Source: Isoetes taiwanensis (Eukaryota > Streptophyta > Lycopodiopsida > Isoetales > Isoetaceae). Taken from it: 64,000 nt of DNA. The position numbers and the translations under genes are program-made. The stretch is taken from the NCBI GenBank assembly GCA_021234155.1, contig JAJEKV010000046.1, positions 3,882,665 to 3,946,664 of the forward strand, in the 5' to 3' direction. The notes beneath the pieces were generated by a model. It saw only the letters and a list, made by a program, of their open reading frames with translations. It had not been told where the DNA came from and did not search any database. Below, piece after piece: positions 41,645 to 51,850 of this stretch; the first letter of the stretch is position 1, and every line of letters starts with the position of its first letter.

Positions 41645-42328
41645 TCATGGCCCGAAGGGCGGTTGCTCGCTACGTGGCACGGTTGGAAGCACCTCGAAGC
41701 GGTCAAGCCAATGCACTCGCCTCTTCTCCTTAGGCATTGCACATAAAAGGGACCATGCTTTGCTTCGGTAGTTTGACCCTTCCCGTTTATCCTTGAAGGA
41801 CACATGTTTTTCTTCTCCCTCTTTCCCCATAATTGCCACTATATGGAGCCTTTGCTGGACCTGGACTAGCCGCTCTAGGGCTATAGCTTCCCGCTGCTTT
41901 GCCCTTATCCCGATAGTATCATTGTTTACGCCCCTTTGTTAGGGTCGGATCCTTGCAGGGCCGGCTGCTTTTGACTCGCTTTGGATCTTCGTTGGGGTTG
42001 ATTGTTCTTACCGACTTCCTTATCTCATCGTTCAATCCCTCGATGTACCCTTCCTTCAGCATGGCGTTCACTCGGCCCCGGCACATAAAGCCTTAGTTTC
42101 ATGAACTCTTCCGTGTATTTACGCATCACTTGTTTGCCCTCCCATGGCCCGATAGAATTGTTTGCGTGATCATGTGACATTTGTGCTCCCTTGGCACATG
42201 GTGGCGCTTGAATGCCTTTGAAAATTTCTTGAACTTGCAGCTGTCTCGGCTCAGCCCATGGGCCTTGGCATAGCCCTTCCACCATATCCTCGTTGCTCCT
42301 TTAAGATTGGCTGTTGCCACTTTGCCTT
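41645..42328 (-). pseudogene. gag: E3 gag, C-terminal part
   Basis: The minus strand from the E2 junction reads KGKVATANLKGATRIWWKGY and AKAHGLSRDSCKFKKFSKAF (from 42,341, of which the first residues are E2 sequence), then YTEEFMKLRLYVP and, near 41,839-41,645, the region before the zinc knuckle. It joins the N-terminal gag at 51,373-51,810 across E2. Confidence 0.85.
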
Positions 42329-43890
42329 TGTGACGTTCCAAGTATTTATACAGTATATATATAAATACATTGACACGTCACCCATATGGTAACCTAGGGG
42401 GTTGACCTAAAAGGGATTTAATTAGCTATGTTAACTAAAACATTAAGGATAATAACCTATGATTAAGGAAATTAATAATAATTAAGCTAATTATGGTTTT
42501 GGAAGGCACCACCTGGCCAAACTCGATTGGCCAGCATGGTAAATGCTAATTGGAACCAAATAGGTAGATCACCACCCCCATATCAACCTTAATCGACCAA
42601 TTTGGCCCAAGGAGCGATTGAGCGCTTGTTGCTCACTTCACCAAAATCATCGAACAATCATTAGCCGACGCCACCACCCCGATTGCGGACTATGGAAGCC
42701 CCTCACGATAATCTGGTTCCAAATTAAACACGGGTTAGTAGTAGTTTAGCTTGTGTTTTGTAAGATAGTCTTGTAGTACTCTCTTTGCTGATTGTCTTTG
42801 TTGAGATTAACCCTTCTGGTAAGTAGGATTACATTTCAATTATGAATGGTGCTCATTAAGAATTGGTTGATGTATCTATGAAGTATTTCGGTAGCTCGAT
42901 GCGGGGGTTTAAAGGGGGTAGAGGCCTCCGAGCTTTTGTATGATAGTATGCTCCTAGATAGAGCCCCGTAATATTCCCATTAGATGCGGCACGTACAAGA
43001 GACCGGGAGATGCGTAGATGCTATGGTCCGGCTTAGCACCGGATAAAGGACACAAGGTGAAGTGGGGGTGGGGTCTTGCACGAACATAAAAAGCTCCCCG
43101 AGACTCCTGATTAGCTAGGCGATGGCCCTCCACGTTGAGGGCGGGTATAGGTCCGACACTCCACAGGTGTAGAGGTGTGATCCGTATGGAGCATCTTGCA
43201 ATTTGAGTAGAATTAGGGTGAGTAAGTTGGATACGGATGCGGGGAGTCCGATGCGGCACGTATTCTCTAGCTCACCCATGGAACCACTGTGATCCGGAAG
43301 GGGACGTGCTTCCCGACACCTGCCTCATCGGACGGGGTGTCATGAACCACGGAGTAGACTCAGACGGGTGATACCTTGAGTTTGCGTCTCCGAAGGCTAT
43401 ATGAAAGCCATAGCGTGAATCGACCCATCGCAAAGTGTGCACAGGGAAGGGCGGATGGAGTGGACAACCCTAGCCGATGTTCTATGCCAGATAGCGCCAT
43501 GCCAAGACTTCGGTCTGTTGATCTCTTGAGCCCCGGTGGGTCGATCCTCCTCAGAGTCCGAGCCAGGGGTAGAATCTGAGGTTTGAAGTGTTTTCTTAGT
43601 TTTTAGATGCATATTCTTTGCCGTTGTTATTTGGATGGATGTGTCACCCTTCGTGGTGGTTATTTATATATGATTTATCTTTGTGTGCTAACCCTTGTAT
43701 TCATGCTTGAGCGACGTAGAGCCCATCGGCGTGGGCGAATGACACCTCAAGTGTCCTTCACCCGAGCATCTCTACGTGGGTGGCCCAGGTCGACGGAGGG
43801 CCACCGCTCATGGCAAGTTGGTTGCCATGGGAGGGGAAAGTCCCCGCATGTATACCTGGCCGGGTCGATATATTAGTGGAGTGTCCGCGA
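42329..43890 (+). mobile_element. E2 5' LTR
   Basis: Starts TGTGACGTTCCAAG and ends beside the primer site. It aligns over its whole length with 49,757-51,370 but is about 50 bp shorter through many small gaps. Differences often fall at CAG/CTG, for example GGTCCGG at 43,026 against GGTCTGG in the 3' copy. Confidence 0.9.
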
Positions 43891-43903
43891 TGGTATCAGA
43901 GCC
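43891..43903 (+). other. E2 primer-binding site (tRNA-iMet)
   Basis: TGGTATCAGAGCC, complementary to the 3' end of plant initiator tRNA-Met, lies directly after the 5' LTR. Confidence 0.95.
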
Positions 43904-44903
43904 GTGATTTCGGTTGCTCGAAATCATAGCACCGGCCAAACACTAACTCGTTAGTTCGGTAGTTAGGAGGAGGCTAAATTAGTGTGTCGTTAGTCCTCTT
44001 TGATGTTTGGTTTTGTGTTAGGTTAAAGTAAGAAATTGTAGCTTTAAAGCAGTTAGGGCGACTGGAGGCCCCAAGTTTGGAAGAATTATAAATTTTTGTA
44101 GGTAGTTTAAATGAAGGAAAAAAGTGGTTCCATTGGATCGGTACCCCAAATAACCTAGGGGCCGGTAAGTCACCGGGCGAAAAATGGTCAAGGGAAGGCC
44201 GAAAAGTCAACTTCGGTAGCGCCGCTTGAATTTCATCGCCTTTGCGGTTGAGGTGGGAGAGCCAAAAATGCAGCCGGGCCCCGACCGCATACCCGCAGAG
44301 TCAACGTGGGCCCGAAAGTCAACTCCGGCGCCGCTTGCTTTTCCGTCGACCCCGGTCGGATGGGGGCCGTAGAATCGTGGCCCCTTGACCAGGTATGTTT
44401 CAGTATTTCCATGCGTATAAAATTTTTTTATAATTAAGAAAATAAAAAAAGTTAACAAGAAAATTTTAAAATTTCAAAAGTTAAGCGGCCCGTTAAAGTT
44501 TGTTTATTTCGCCTTGCTTCCCGCCCCCGTCCGTCACGGATCGGCGCCTGCCATATAGCCGCCGGACTTCGACCTTGTTCCATCACCCTAGTTAAATTAA
44601 GCCCACCCTAAGCGCCTTCATTCCCGCCTTCCCTAGCCCAAAGCCCCTTTACCACTTTGTTCTTCTAAACCTTAGAGCCATAAGCTATGGCCCCAACACC
44701 AAGAGTGCTCCGTTCTACCAACCTTACTATAGCCCGGATCTATGCTTTGATCGCTTTCTAATATGGCTACTGGACCGCTTTGATTGATATACTCGGGGCG
44801 AGCTAGTAAACAGATTTGAAAACAATGATAGGATCCCTATCCCATTTATCACTTCACCGAGCCATTCTTGATCCGGCTGAACCTTCGCCCCTCTCCCTTA
44901 CAC
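43904..44903 (+). other. E2 leader without a recognised gene
   Basis: A roughly 1-kb leader between the primer site and the first start codon candidate. It includes AT-rich 44,400-44,480 and repeated AAGTCAACT-CGG phrases (44,205 and 44,313). Short frames on both strands are not conserved in anything else here. Confidence 0.35.
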
Positions 44904-45938
44904 CATGGCCGAGCAACCCGACTTGGTCATGATCTTTGATTAAGTTCTACCCTCCTAATGTGAGGGACACACCGAGGAGGGGGACATAAGGGATGAGGCC
45001 GACCGCATCAGAAACTTGGCCAGGGAGGATGACCGCCGGGAGATAGAGCGAGCTAATCTGGGCTGCTCGGGGAAAGGAGTACCCCAGACTTAGGGGATGG
45101 AGTTGCCATCATAGACGGCAGGGCAATCCAGATTCCCCCATACCGTTGGGATGAAGACTCCCGCAGCTTCATATGGGGGGAGATCCCCGATATTAGCATT
45201 GATTATTTAATAACCATTCAGATTGACATGGCCCAGAGACCCGAAAAGTACCATGCTGAACTTCTTCACAGCCGTAGCGTAACACTACGCTCAGGTTGAA
45301 GAAGACCTTAGGAGGCTCGGGGAGTTCCTGGGAAGAGCAGGAGAGGATAGAACGGAGAAAGCGGAAAAGGCCCGACAGGGCAGCGGCCCAGGACCAGCGG
45401 GGGGTGGAGCATCCGGGAGTGGCCCAATCCCAATCAACAAGCACACCACGACCGTTAAGCACCAGAGGAAGTCCGTGGCCCGCAAATCCGGCAGTCAATA
45501 CAAGGAAAAGTTAAAGACTGTCGGAGCTTTTGGGAAGAACACGAAGCTCAAAAGGGGCGCCAGCGGGTGGATGCGTCTCGACCAGTTGTTGGAGCCAAGA
45601 CAGTACCAGCAAAAAGGGGGCCGCCTCCAAACCCTGCTCCACAGAGGAAGCCCCATCGGTACCGAGGCAAGACTGCCCCTTCACGGAGATCCGTAAAGTT
45701 TGGTCGACCCAACCCGATGCGGGCTTCCTTCCAGGTAATGGGCGAATGAGATTGCACAGGAGTTTAAGACCGACCTCCACTTCCAGACATATGCTATTTT
45801 GGCACTCCAAGAGGCTGCGGAGGCCTATCTGGTGGCACTTTTTGGTGATGCCAATCTTTGCGCAATCCACGCAAAGAGGGCACCATCATGCCTAAGGATT
45901 TAGCCCTCGCCCGTAGGATTCGGGGGGAGCATCCTTAG
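44904..45938 (+). pseudogene. H3L copy (i): histone H3-like protein gene in E2
   Basis: A candidate ATG (44,904) is followed by a charged, helical region with several stops. The frame 45,452-45,750 then reads PPPNPAPQRKPHRYRGK, where KPHRYR (45,648-45,665) is an H3 signature. TEIRK follows in a second frame. A third frame (45,742-45,879) is unmistakable H3: [32 protein letters not shown] and LCAIHAKR. After one frameshift come [18 protein letters not shown] and a stop at 45,936. Histone H3 packages DNA with H4. The fold half is close to core H3, whereas copy (ii) is far more divergent. A proline-rich linker before KP is shared with copy (ii). At least three frameshifts occur. An AATAAA follows at 45,980. 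Confidence 0.85.
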
Positions 45939-46041
45939 CATATTTTGCTGAGTTCCGCATTGTAAATATTTTTTTGAGATTTAATAAAAACTTTTTGTTT
46001 TGAATTAAGAACTTTTTATGTTGTGTTAAATACGAAAATGC

Positions 46042-46049
46042 TGACGTCA
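46042..46049 (+). promoter_or_regulatory. TGACGTCA palindrome upstream of ORF-B
   Basis: A perfect ACGT-core octamer lies 89 bp before the ORF-B ATG, in an AT-rich stretch. Plant bZIP factors bind such sites, and ACGTCA hexamers are known in plant histone promoters. Function here is inference. Confidence 0.4.
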
Positions 46050-46137
46050 TCATAATTAAAATGGTTAAAAAGGAACTTCAAAGTTTCATTTCATTTGTCA
46101 TATCTGTTTTTCTTGCTTCCTCCTCCCTTCTAGCGCC

Positions 46138-47535
46138 ATGGCAGCCACCGACCTTCTCGCATGGTATCAAGATGGAGAGCATTGGGATCCGCAAGTGCCC
46201 TTTGATCTCTTACGGCCCTTGCTATGCCAGCGCCTAGATCTCATCACGAATATGCAGCGGCACCCAGATTATGCCGGATTCTTAGACTTTTACATGGAGG
46301 AGATGCTTCCTTTGTGTATCCCTCTTGGGGATCCTCCCCAATTGTATCTAGAGCGGGAGGTAGTCCGGGAGATGTTAGGGGGCGACACCCATGCGTATGA
46401 TGTGCTGAAAGGAAAGCTCAGATGGGGCAAACACCTGCCCGTTGTGCAGCAACAGGGGCGACAATACCTTGAGGTTGCCTTCGCCCTAGCCATCCTCATG
46501 GATCAATACGTTGAGGATGAAACTTTGCCTGTAGAGAAAGGCAAACTCCCTGAATCTTCCGAGGAGGGAGATGATGAGCATATAGGTATGGGCGACTTCG
46601 CCCGTTGGAAGCAATTGGCAGAGGAGATGCCACCACGCCGGGAGCAAGCTGCACGCTTGTCAGGGCTAGATGCCCTTCCAGTTATCTATCACCAAGGGCA
46701 AGAATATCTTCTCTTGGATGATATCATCTGGTCTTACCACATGGTGGCCGGATTTAAGCACCGGCGTAAGGACCATGTGCTTTATGAGTTAGCGGAGTAT
46801 TGCATGGATGATTTCATCGACTTCGCTCCTATTGAGCTTCCCCCGGAGGTGCAGCAGCTACTCCAGTTCCGCCAGGAGACCATAGAGCCGGCTGAGACCT
46901 TGCTACGGCTTCGGGAACTGGTGATGTAGGAACCGGCCTCTCAATCCTCACCGGATGCCTTTACGGCTATGGGACCTCATGTTCCCAACATTAATATGGT
47001 TGAGGTCCCCTCTGATTCGGATGAGGAAGGAGAGGATTTATACCATAATCCTGCTCATTTGAAGGAAGAGCTGCAGGAACTCAAGGAAGAAGAAGTCCCT
47101 ATGGACTTAGACAAGGAGGCCACGTCAGAGACCCCACAAGGGAAGGTATTGGGAAACCACCTTACCCGCTTCTTCTTATCAGCTTTTCGACAGGGGCAAG
47201 TTCTTTTTATAGCCCGTGACTTAGGGGCGGAGGCTGAAGCTTCATGGTGGGCCCTCCGTGCTCTTTCCACATTGGCCGGGCATAAGAAGCTTCCCTATCG
47301 TGCGTTTACCTATGTACTCGTACGCCGAGATCTAGCCCTAACAGCCTTGGGGCAAGACATTGCACCCTGGATGAGCATCAAGCTCCTTACAGCAGCCCCC
47401 TTGGCTGTTGCTTATCCGCCAGAGGTTGCTTCCATCGCAGCTGCCACAGTAGACCCAGGGGTGACACTGTTACGACACCGACCGCCGCCACCACCTCCTC
47501 GGTCTACAAATGAAGAGGGAGGACCTAGTTCCTAA
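46138..47535 (+). CDS. ORF-B copy (i): unknown conserved protein of E2
   Basis: One frame runs from an ATG in good context (GCGCCATGG) to 47,535, interrupted only by TAG at 46,927-46,929 (codon 264). It would give 465 residues. I do not recognise the family. The N-terminus (LLAWYQDG, RLDLITNMQRHPDYAGFLDF, PLCIPLG) aligns with ORF-B copies (ii) and (iii). Two internal segments look repeated: LPVVQQQGRQYL from residue 100 and LPVIYHQGQEYL from 180. An acidic linker and a PPPPPP tail are visible. It has no membrane segment. A pyrimidine-rich CCCTTCTAG just before the ATG looks like a splice acceptor. It is far better preserved than the neighbouring H3L and gag. Confidence 0.7.
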
Positions 47536-47750
47536 ATAATTGTATCACGCATATTGTATTACATATACATGTAGAATTTTGATTTGGCAGTTCCTAGCCA
47601 CCCTATAGTTATGATAAACCATCTTGTTATCAATTGTGATTTTTGTCTCAATAAATACAATTGAAGTTGTTCTCTTCCATGATGCGTTTTTCTATTTGTT
47701 AAAGTTTAGAGCATAACGAAATTGTTCAATGTTTTATATTCATTTCTATC

Positions 47751-48098
47751 GTCTTACAGAAGAAACACTCGAGGAATATGAGGAGAGGATTACAGACCTG
47801 ATAAGGAGGGATGATCCAGGGCCGCCTGACCAGGACTATGGTCAAAGGTATGGGGAGTACCCCGAATGGGACGAAGGTTACGAGATGGAACCCGCGCCAC
47901 CGGGAGCCTTATGATCCAAAGAAAGGGATGGAGATAGTTAACATTCTCGGGGAACGAGCCTACGAGGACTGAAGCAAACTCTCCCCCACATGGGACTATT
48001 GGGACATGTCCGTGCACGAAGCTTCGAGGGCGCCAATGACCACATGGCAAATCTTCTTCCTACGCGTTAAGGAGGCTTTTCAATCTCCTTATTATTAG
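47751..48098 (+). CDS. ORF-C: small acidic frame after a splice-like site
   Basis: TCTTACAG at 47,751-47,758 precedes an open stretch with ETLEEYEERITDLIRRDD and EYPEWDEGYEMEPAPPGA (to 47,914). After a frameshift come MEIVNILGERAYED, a stop, and TTWQIFFLRVKEAFQSPYY to about 48,098. No family was recognised. It could be a 3' exon joined to ORF-B or the decayed start of gag. The acceptor-like sequence is suggestive, but no donor was fixed. Confidence 0.3.
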
Positions 48099-48474
48099 CC
48101 CAACGCTAGATTACCAATCGGTAATAGTCCAGGCCCCGGGCGCGATACAAGCTCGTTAGGGCTGTATGCGTGAAAGTGTTAAGCTACTCGATCTTGTACC
48201 CCTTTGCGAACCCCTAGGCCCAGGCTCTTCAGTTTTGTTCTTTTGTTGTATGTTGGTTGAACTTTAAATCTCCAGTGTATAATGTTTGTCCTTGTACTAA
48301 ATCTTTGTATCAACTTCTGTTACTATTAATGTATTGAACTATAATAGAATGACTGTTTTCACCTGTAATAAGGATCTTTGCCATTGTACTTTTTCTTGTA
48401 TTCTTTCTCTAACTAATCCAAAATGGCACTGTTGTGAAAGCTTATGTCACCATAAGTCGGCTTATACCTTTTGT

Positions 48475-49297
48475 ATGCTGGATATAGACGGTGCACGCAA
48501 CGCCGCTTGGCAAACGCCCTCAAATGCCAGTAGGCTAACACCGGAACAGGAACTTATGCTAATGAAGAGGCAATTAGGCGAGTTGCAAGCGTATGTGTTA
48601 CATGCCAATCCACCCCAGCATATACAAGAAGACGGACCGGAGTTACCTCTGCCACCGCCAAGTCCACCTAACACAGCAGCCATTTCCACCTGAAACCAGC
48701 CCTGTACCTGCACAGGGGGGACCTCGTTCTAAACGTCATCGAAGTTCCTCTAAGGATAGCGCCACCTCCTCACAATCAGCCACTTCTGTGTCTTCTGAGT
48801 CGTCGGTATCAACAGGTGACCATGCAAAGCGCCGGGATAAGGAATACCGCAAAACGGTTGATACCGCCCTAACGAGTATATGGAAGAATAGGAAACTGGC
48901 CCAGTTTGATGGGAAATCTAGAGGCGGACTGAATGTAGAGTCCTGGCTGGACGAGATGAAAGAATTTGGAAAATCCTATGGCATGACAGAAAAGGATACA
49001 GGAAAGGTTGCCACCACGAACCTTACAGGAGCTGCCCGTATTTGGTGGAAGGGCTATGCTAGATCCAAGCATCTGGATAGAAGCAGATGCAAATTTAAGA
49101 AGTTTGCTAAAGCTTTTAAATCGCATTATGTGCCCCGTGTGCACAAGTGCCAACAAATTCAGACCTTCTATAGGCTAGAGTAGAAGGGTATGTCGGTTCA
49201 GGCTTACACTGATGAATTTATGCGCCTGAGGCTGTATGTACCAGGTATGAATGAAAAGAGAGCATATAGTAATAGATCGCGTTCATCTCGGCTATAA
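48475..49297 (+). pseudogene. gag: E2 gag, truncated
   Basis: From ATG 48,475 comes LTPEQELMLMKRQLGELQAY, a short coiled coil, then a Pro/Ser-rich spacer across one frameshift (near 48,690). The capsid region of the E1/E3 family follows: VESWLDEMKEFGKSYGM, ARIWWKGYARSKHLDRSR and KFKKFAKAFKSHYVP. A TAG at 49,181 is followed in frame by DEFMRLRLYVPGM and then a stop at 49,297. The zinc knuckle and all of pol are missing. The identity to E1 gag is moderate, so E2 is a distinct family. Confidence 0.85.
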
Positions 49298-49743
49298 TGG
49301 GAGCTTGACCATTCCCTATGCTGCAATGAATTGCAAACCATAGACATGATAGGTTCCTTGGTAGATAGATTTTTTTTTCTTTTATTTAAATTAAGGGGGT
49401 GGTCCCTTCAACCACAATCTAATTATATATACTGATATACTGACATGTGCAGGCCAGTGAGCAGTACGTGACCTCCCCATGTTAGAGGGTTGCTGATGGC
49501 CCGATTTCTTCAGTTTTGTTTTGTCTACACATCATGTTTTGTTGTTACTCTCATGTTGGTATTGGACTTAGGTCCTTGAACTTTTGATTATGATAATCAT
49601 GTGAAATGCACCTTGGTGCTTAAACTGTTTCAACTTCAAAGTTTTTAATATATATTACCGTTGAAAATATGAGATTACCTTCCTTCATAATGTCATATCC
49701 TATAAATGTATCTAACCCTAATGCTGAGGACAACATTAATTCT
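49298..49743 (+). other. E2 3' untranslated region
   Basis: AT-rich, no gene. It ends with ATGCTGAGGACAACATTAAT, shared with the same position of E1 (8,118), which marks the common 3' end of the family. Confidence 0.6.
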
Positions 49744-49756
49744 AAGGAGGGGAGAA
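49744..49756 (+). other. E2 polypurine tract
   Basis: AAGGAGGGGAGAA immediately precedes the 3' LTR start. Confidence 0.85.
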
Positions 49757-51370
49757 TGTGACGTTCCAAGTATTTATATGGTATATGTATAAATACATTG
49801 ACACATCACCCAGTAGAGATATGCCACCATGGGATATGGTAACCTAGGGGGTTGACCTAAAAGGGATTTAATTAGCTATGTTAACTAAAACATTAAGGAT
49901 AATAACCTATGATTAAGGAAATTAATAATAATTAAGCTAATTATGGTTTTGGAAGGCACCACCTGGCCAAACTCGATTGGCCAGCATGGTAAATGCTAAT
50001 TGGAACCAAATAGGTGGATCACCACCCCCATATCAACCTTAATCGACCCAGCTGAGCGCCCAAGGAGCAGTTGAGCGCCCAAGAAACTGTTGCTCACTTC
50101 ACCAAAATCATCGAACAATCATTAGCTGACGCTGCCACCCCAGTTGCAGCACTATGGAAGCCCCTCACGATAACGGTTCCAGCCGAAACACGGGTTAGTA
50201 GTAGTTTAGCTTGTGTTTTGTAAGATAGTACTGTAGTACTCTCTTTGCTGATTGTCTTTGTTGAGATTAACCATTCTCTGGTAAGTAGGATTACATTTCA
50301 ATTATGAATGGTGCTTTGTTAAGGAATTGGTTGATGTATCTATGAAGTATTTCGGTAGCTCCCAGTAAACAGGGGTTTAAAGGGGGGGTAGAGGCCTCTG
50401 AGCTCAAGTATGATAGTATGCTCCTAGATAGAGCCCCGTAATATTCCCATTAGATGCGGCCTGTGTACAAGAGACCACCGGGTCGTAGATGCTATGGTCT
50501 GGCTTAGCACCAGATAAAGGACACAGTGGTGAAGTGGGGGTGGGGTCTTGCACGAACATAAAAGGCTCCTGAGACTCCTACAGTGGGCTAGGCCTGATAG
50601 CCCGGCCACGTTGAGGGCGGGTATGGGTCCGACACTCCCCAGGGTGTAGAGGTGTGATCCGGGTATGGAGCATCTTGCACTTTGAGTAGAATTAGGGTGA
50701 GTAAGTTGGAGTGATGGGATGCGGGGTCGCTGATGCGCACGTATTCTCTAGCTCACCCATGGAACCACTGTGATCCTGGAAGGGGACGCTTCCCTGACCT
50801 GCCTCATCGGACCGGGGTGTCATGAACCCTGGAGTAGACTCGAGACGGGTGATACCTTGAGTTTGCGTCTCCGGAAGGCTATAGCGAAACCATATCGTGA
50901 ATCGACCCATCTGCAAAGTGTGCAATGCGGGGGCCGGATGGAGTGGACAACCCTAGCCGATGTTCTATGCCAGCCAGCGGCATGCCAAGACTTCGGCCTG
51001 CTGATCTCTTGAGCCCCACCATCGGTCGATCCTCACCGGAGTCCGGCGGGGTAGAATCGAGGTTTGAGGTGTTTTCTTAGTTTTTTAGATGCATATTCTT
51101 TGTCGTTGTTATTTGGATGGATGTGCCACCCTTCGTGGTGGTTATTTATATATGATTTATCTTTGTGTGCTAACCCTTGTATTCATGCTTCCATGACGTA
51201 GGAGCCCATCGGCGTGGGCGAATGACACCTCCGTGTCCTTCACCCAGAAACATCTCTACGTAGGTGGCCGGGTCAGACGGAGGCCCTGCTCATGGCAGTT
51301 GGTTGCCATGGGAGGGTAAGTCCCCGTATGTATCTACGGGGTCAATATATATTCAGGGGCGTCCGACCCA
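49757..51370 (+). mobile_element. E2 3' LTR
   Basis: Starts TGTGACGTTCCAAG like the 5' copy. It carries CACCACCTGGCCAAACTCG near 49,955, the GGTTTAAAGGGGG block near 50,371 and CCACCCTTCGTGGTGG near 51,126. The right end is uncertain by a few bases: the 5' LTR ends GTGTCCGCGA and this one reads GCGTCCGACCCA. Confidence 0.9.
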
Positions 51371-51372
51371 AC

Positions 51373-51810
51373 TGTCTTTGTCCTTCATTAAAATATGCAT
51401 TCCCATATTCCCTCATCTCGTCTAGCCAAGCCTCGCCTCCATGCGTGACCGATCTCCAGGAGGCTGTTCAAGCTTCCTTGCCTTCCACACATTACTCGGT
51501 AGAATCTACTTTCTTACGGTAGTGCGAGGTCTTTGTGTTTAAGTCCGCCATCCCTACGGTCTGCACATTTCCACCTCTTCTCGGAATCGAGTCCAGAATC
51601 CAGAGCTCGTGTCGGAGGATGTCTTTGGGGACCTCCTTCTCTTGCTCTTCCTCTTATCCTTTCCATTTCGGTGATTAACTTCGCGGCTGCTGCGTTGTCA
51701 TCGGGCCAACTCGCGCTTGTCTTGCCAAAAGGCCTTTATCTCTTGAAGATCTGTTCTCATCTGCGACATCTCCTCTTCGGGGGTCATGGGACCCGAATTC
51801 TTTAATACCG
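51373..51810 (-). pseudogene. gag: E3 gag, N-terminal part
   Basis: On the minus strand, frames give MTPEEEMSQMRTDLQEIKAF, then YRKKVDS and GEAWLDEMREYGN, ending at the E2 junction in the middle of the MKDKDKGK-type segment. In E1 these same motifs run without a break into VATTNLKGAARIWWKG, which in E3 lies on the far side of E2 at 42,328. Several frameshifts occur upstream. Confidence 0.85.
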
Positions 51811-51850
51811 AGGTTCCTTCTTTGTGCCGCTTTGAAGAGTCTGTTCATCT

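Larger units (their letters stand above)
42329..51372 (+). mobile_element. E2: LTR element without pol, carrying H3L and ORF-B
   Basis: E2 has two direct LTRs (42,329-43,890 and 49,757-51,370), a tRNA-iMet primer site at 43,891 and a purine tract before the 3' LTR. The inner 5.9 kb encodes, in order, a histone H3-like protein, ORF-B, a small frame and a truncated gag of the E1/E3 family. There is no protease, RT, RNase H or integrase, so E2 is non-autonomous and presumably used enzymes of an E1/E3-like chromovirus. It sits inside the E3 gag. A clear 5-bp target duplication was not found: GCCTT on the left faces CCAAC on the right. Confidence 0.9.
34561..51850 (-). mobile_element. E3: chromovirus split by E2
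   Basis: Gag, protease, RT, RNase H, integrase and chromodomain run from high to low coordinates on the minus strand, with the 3' LTR at 34.6-37.25 kb. Gag is interrupted at 42,328/51,373 by the 9-kb element E2. No 5' LTR or primer site was found to the right of 51.8 kb, so that end is lost. The coding parts are badly eroded, with many small indels. Confidence 0.85.

Noticed and set aside
43891-43910. tRNA gene
   Set aside because: Only the 3' complement of initiator tRNA-Met is present, directly after an LTR. It is a primer-binding site, as is 62,900-62,912.
45193-45498. Minus-strand frames opposite H3L copy (i)
   Set aside because: They are shadows of the plus-strand frame that leads into KPHRYR and the H3 fold.
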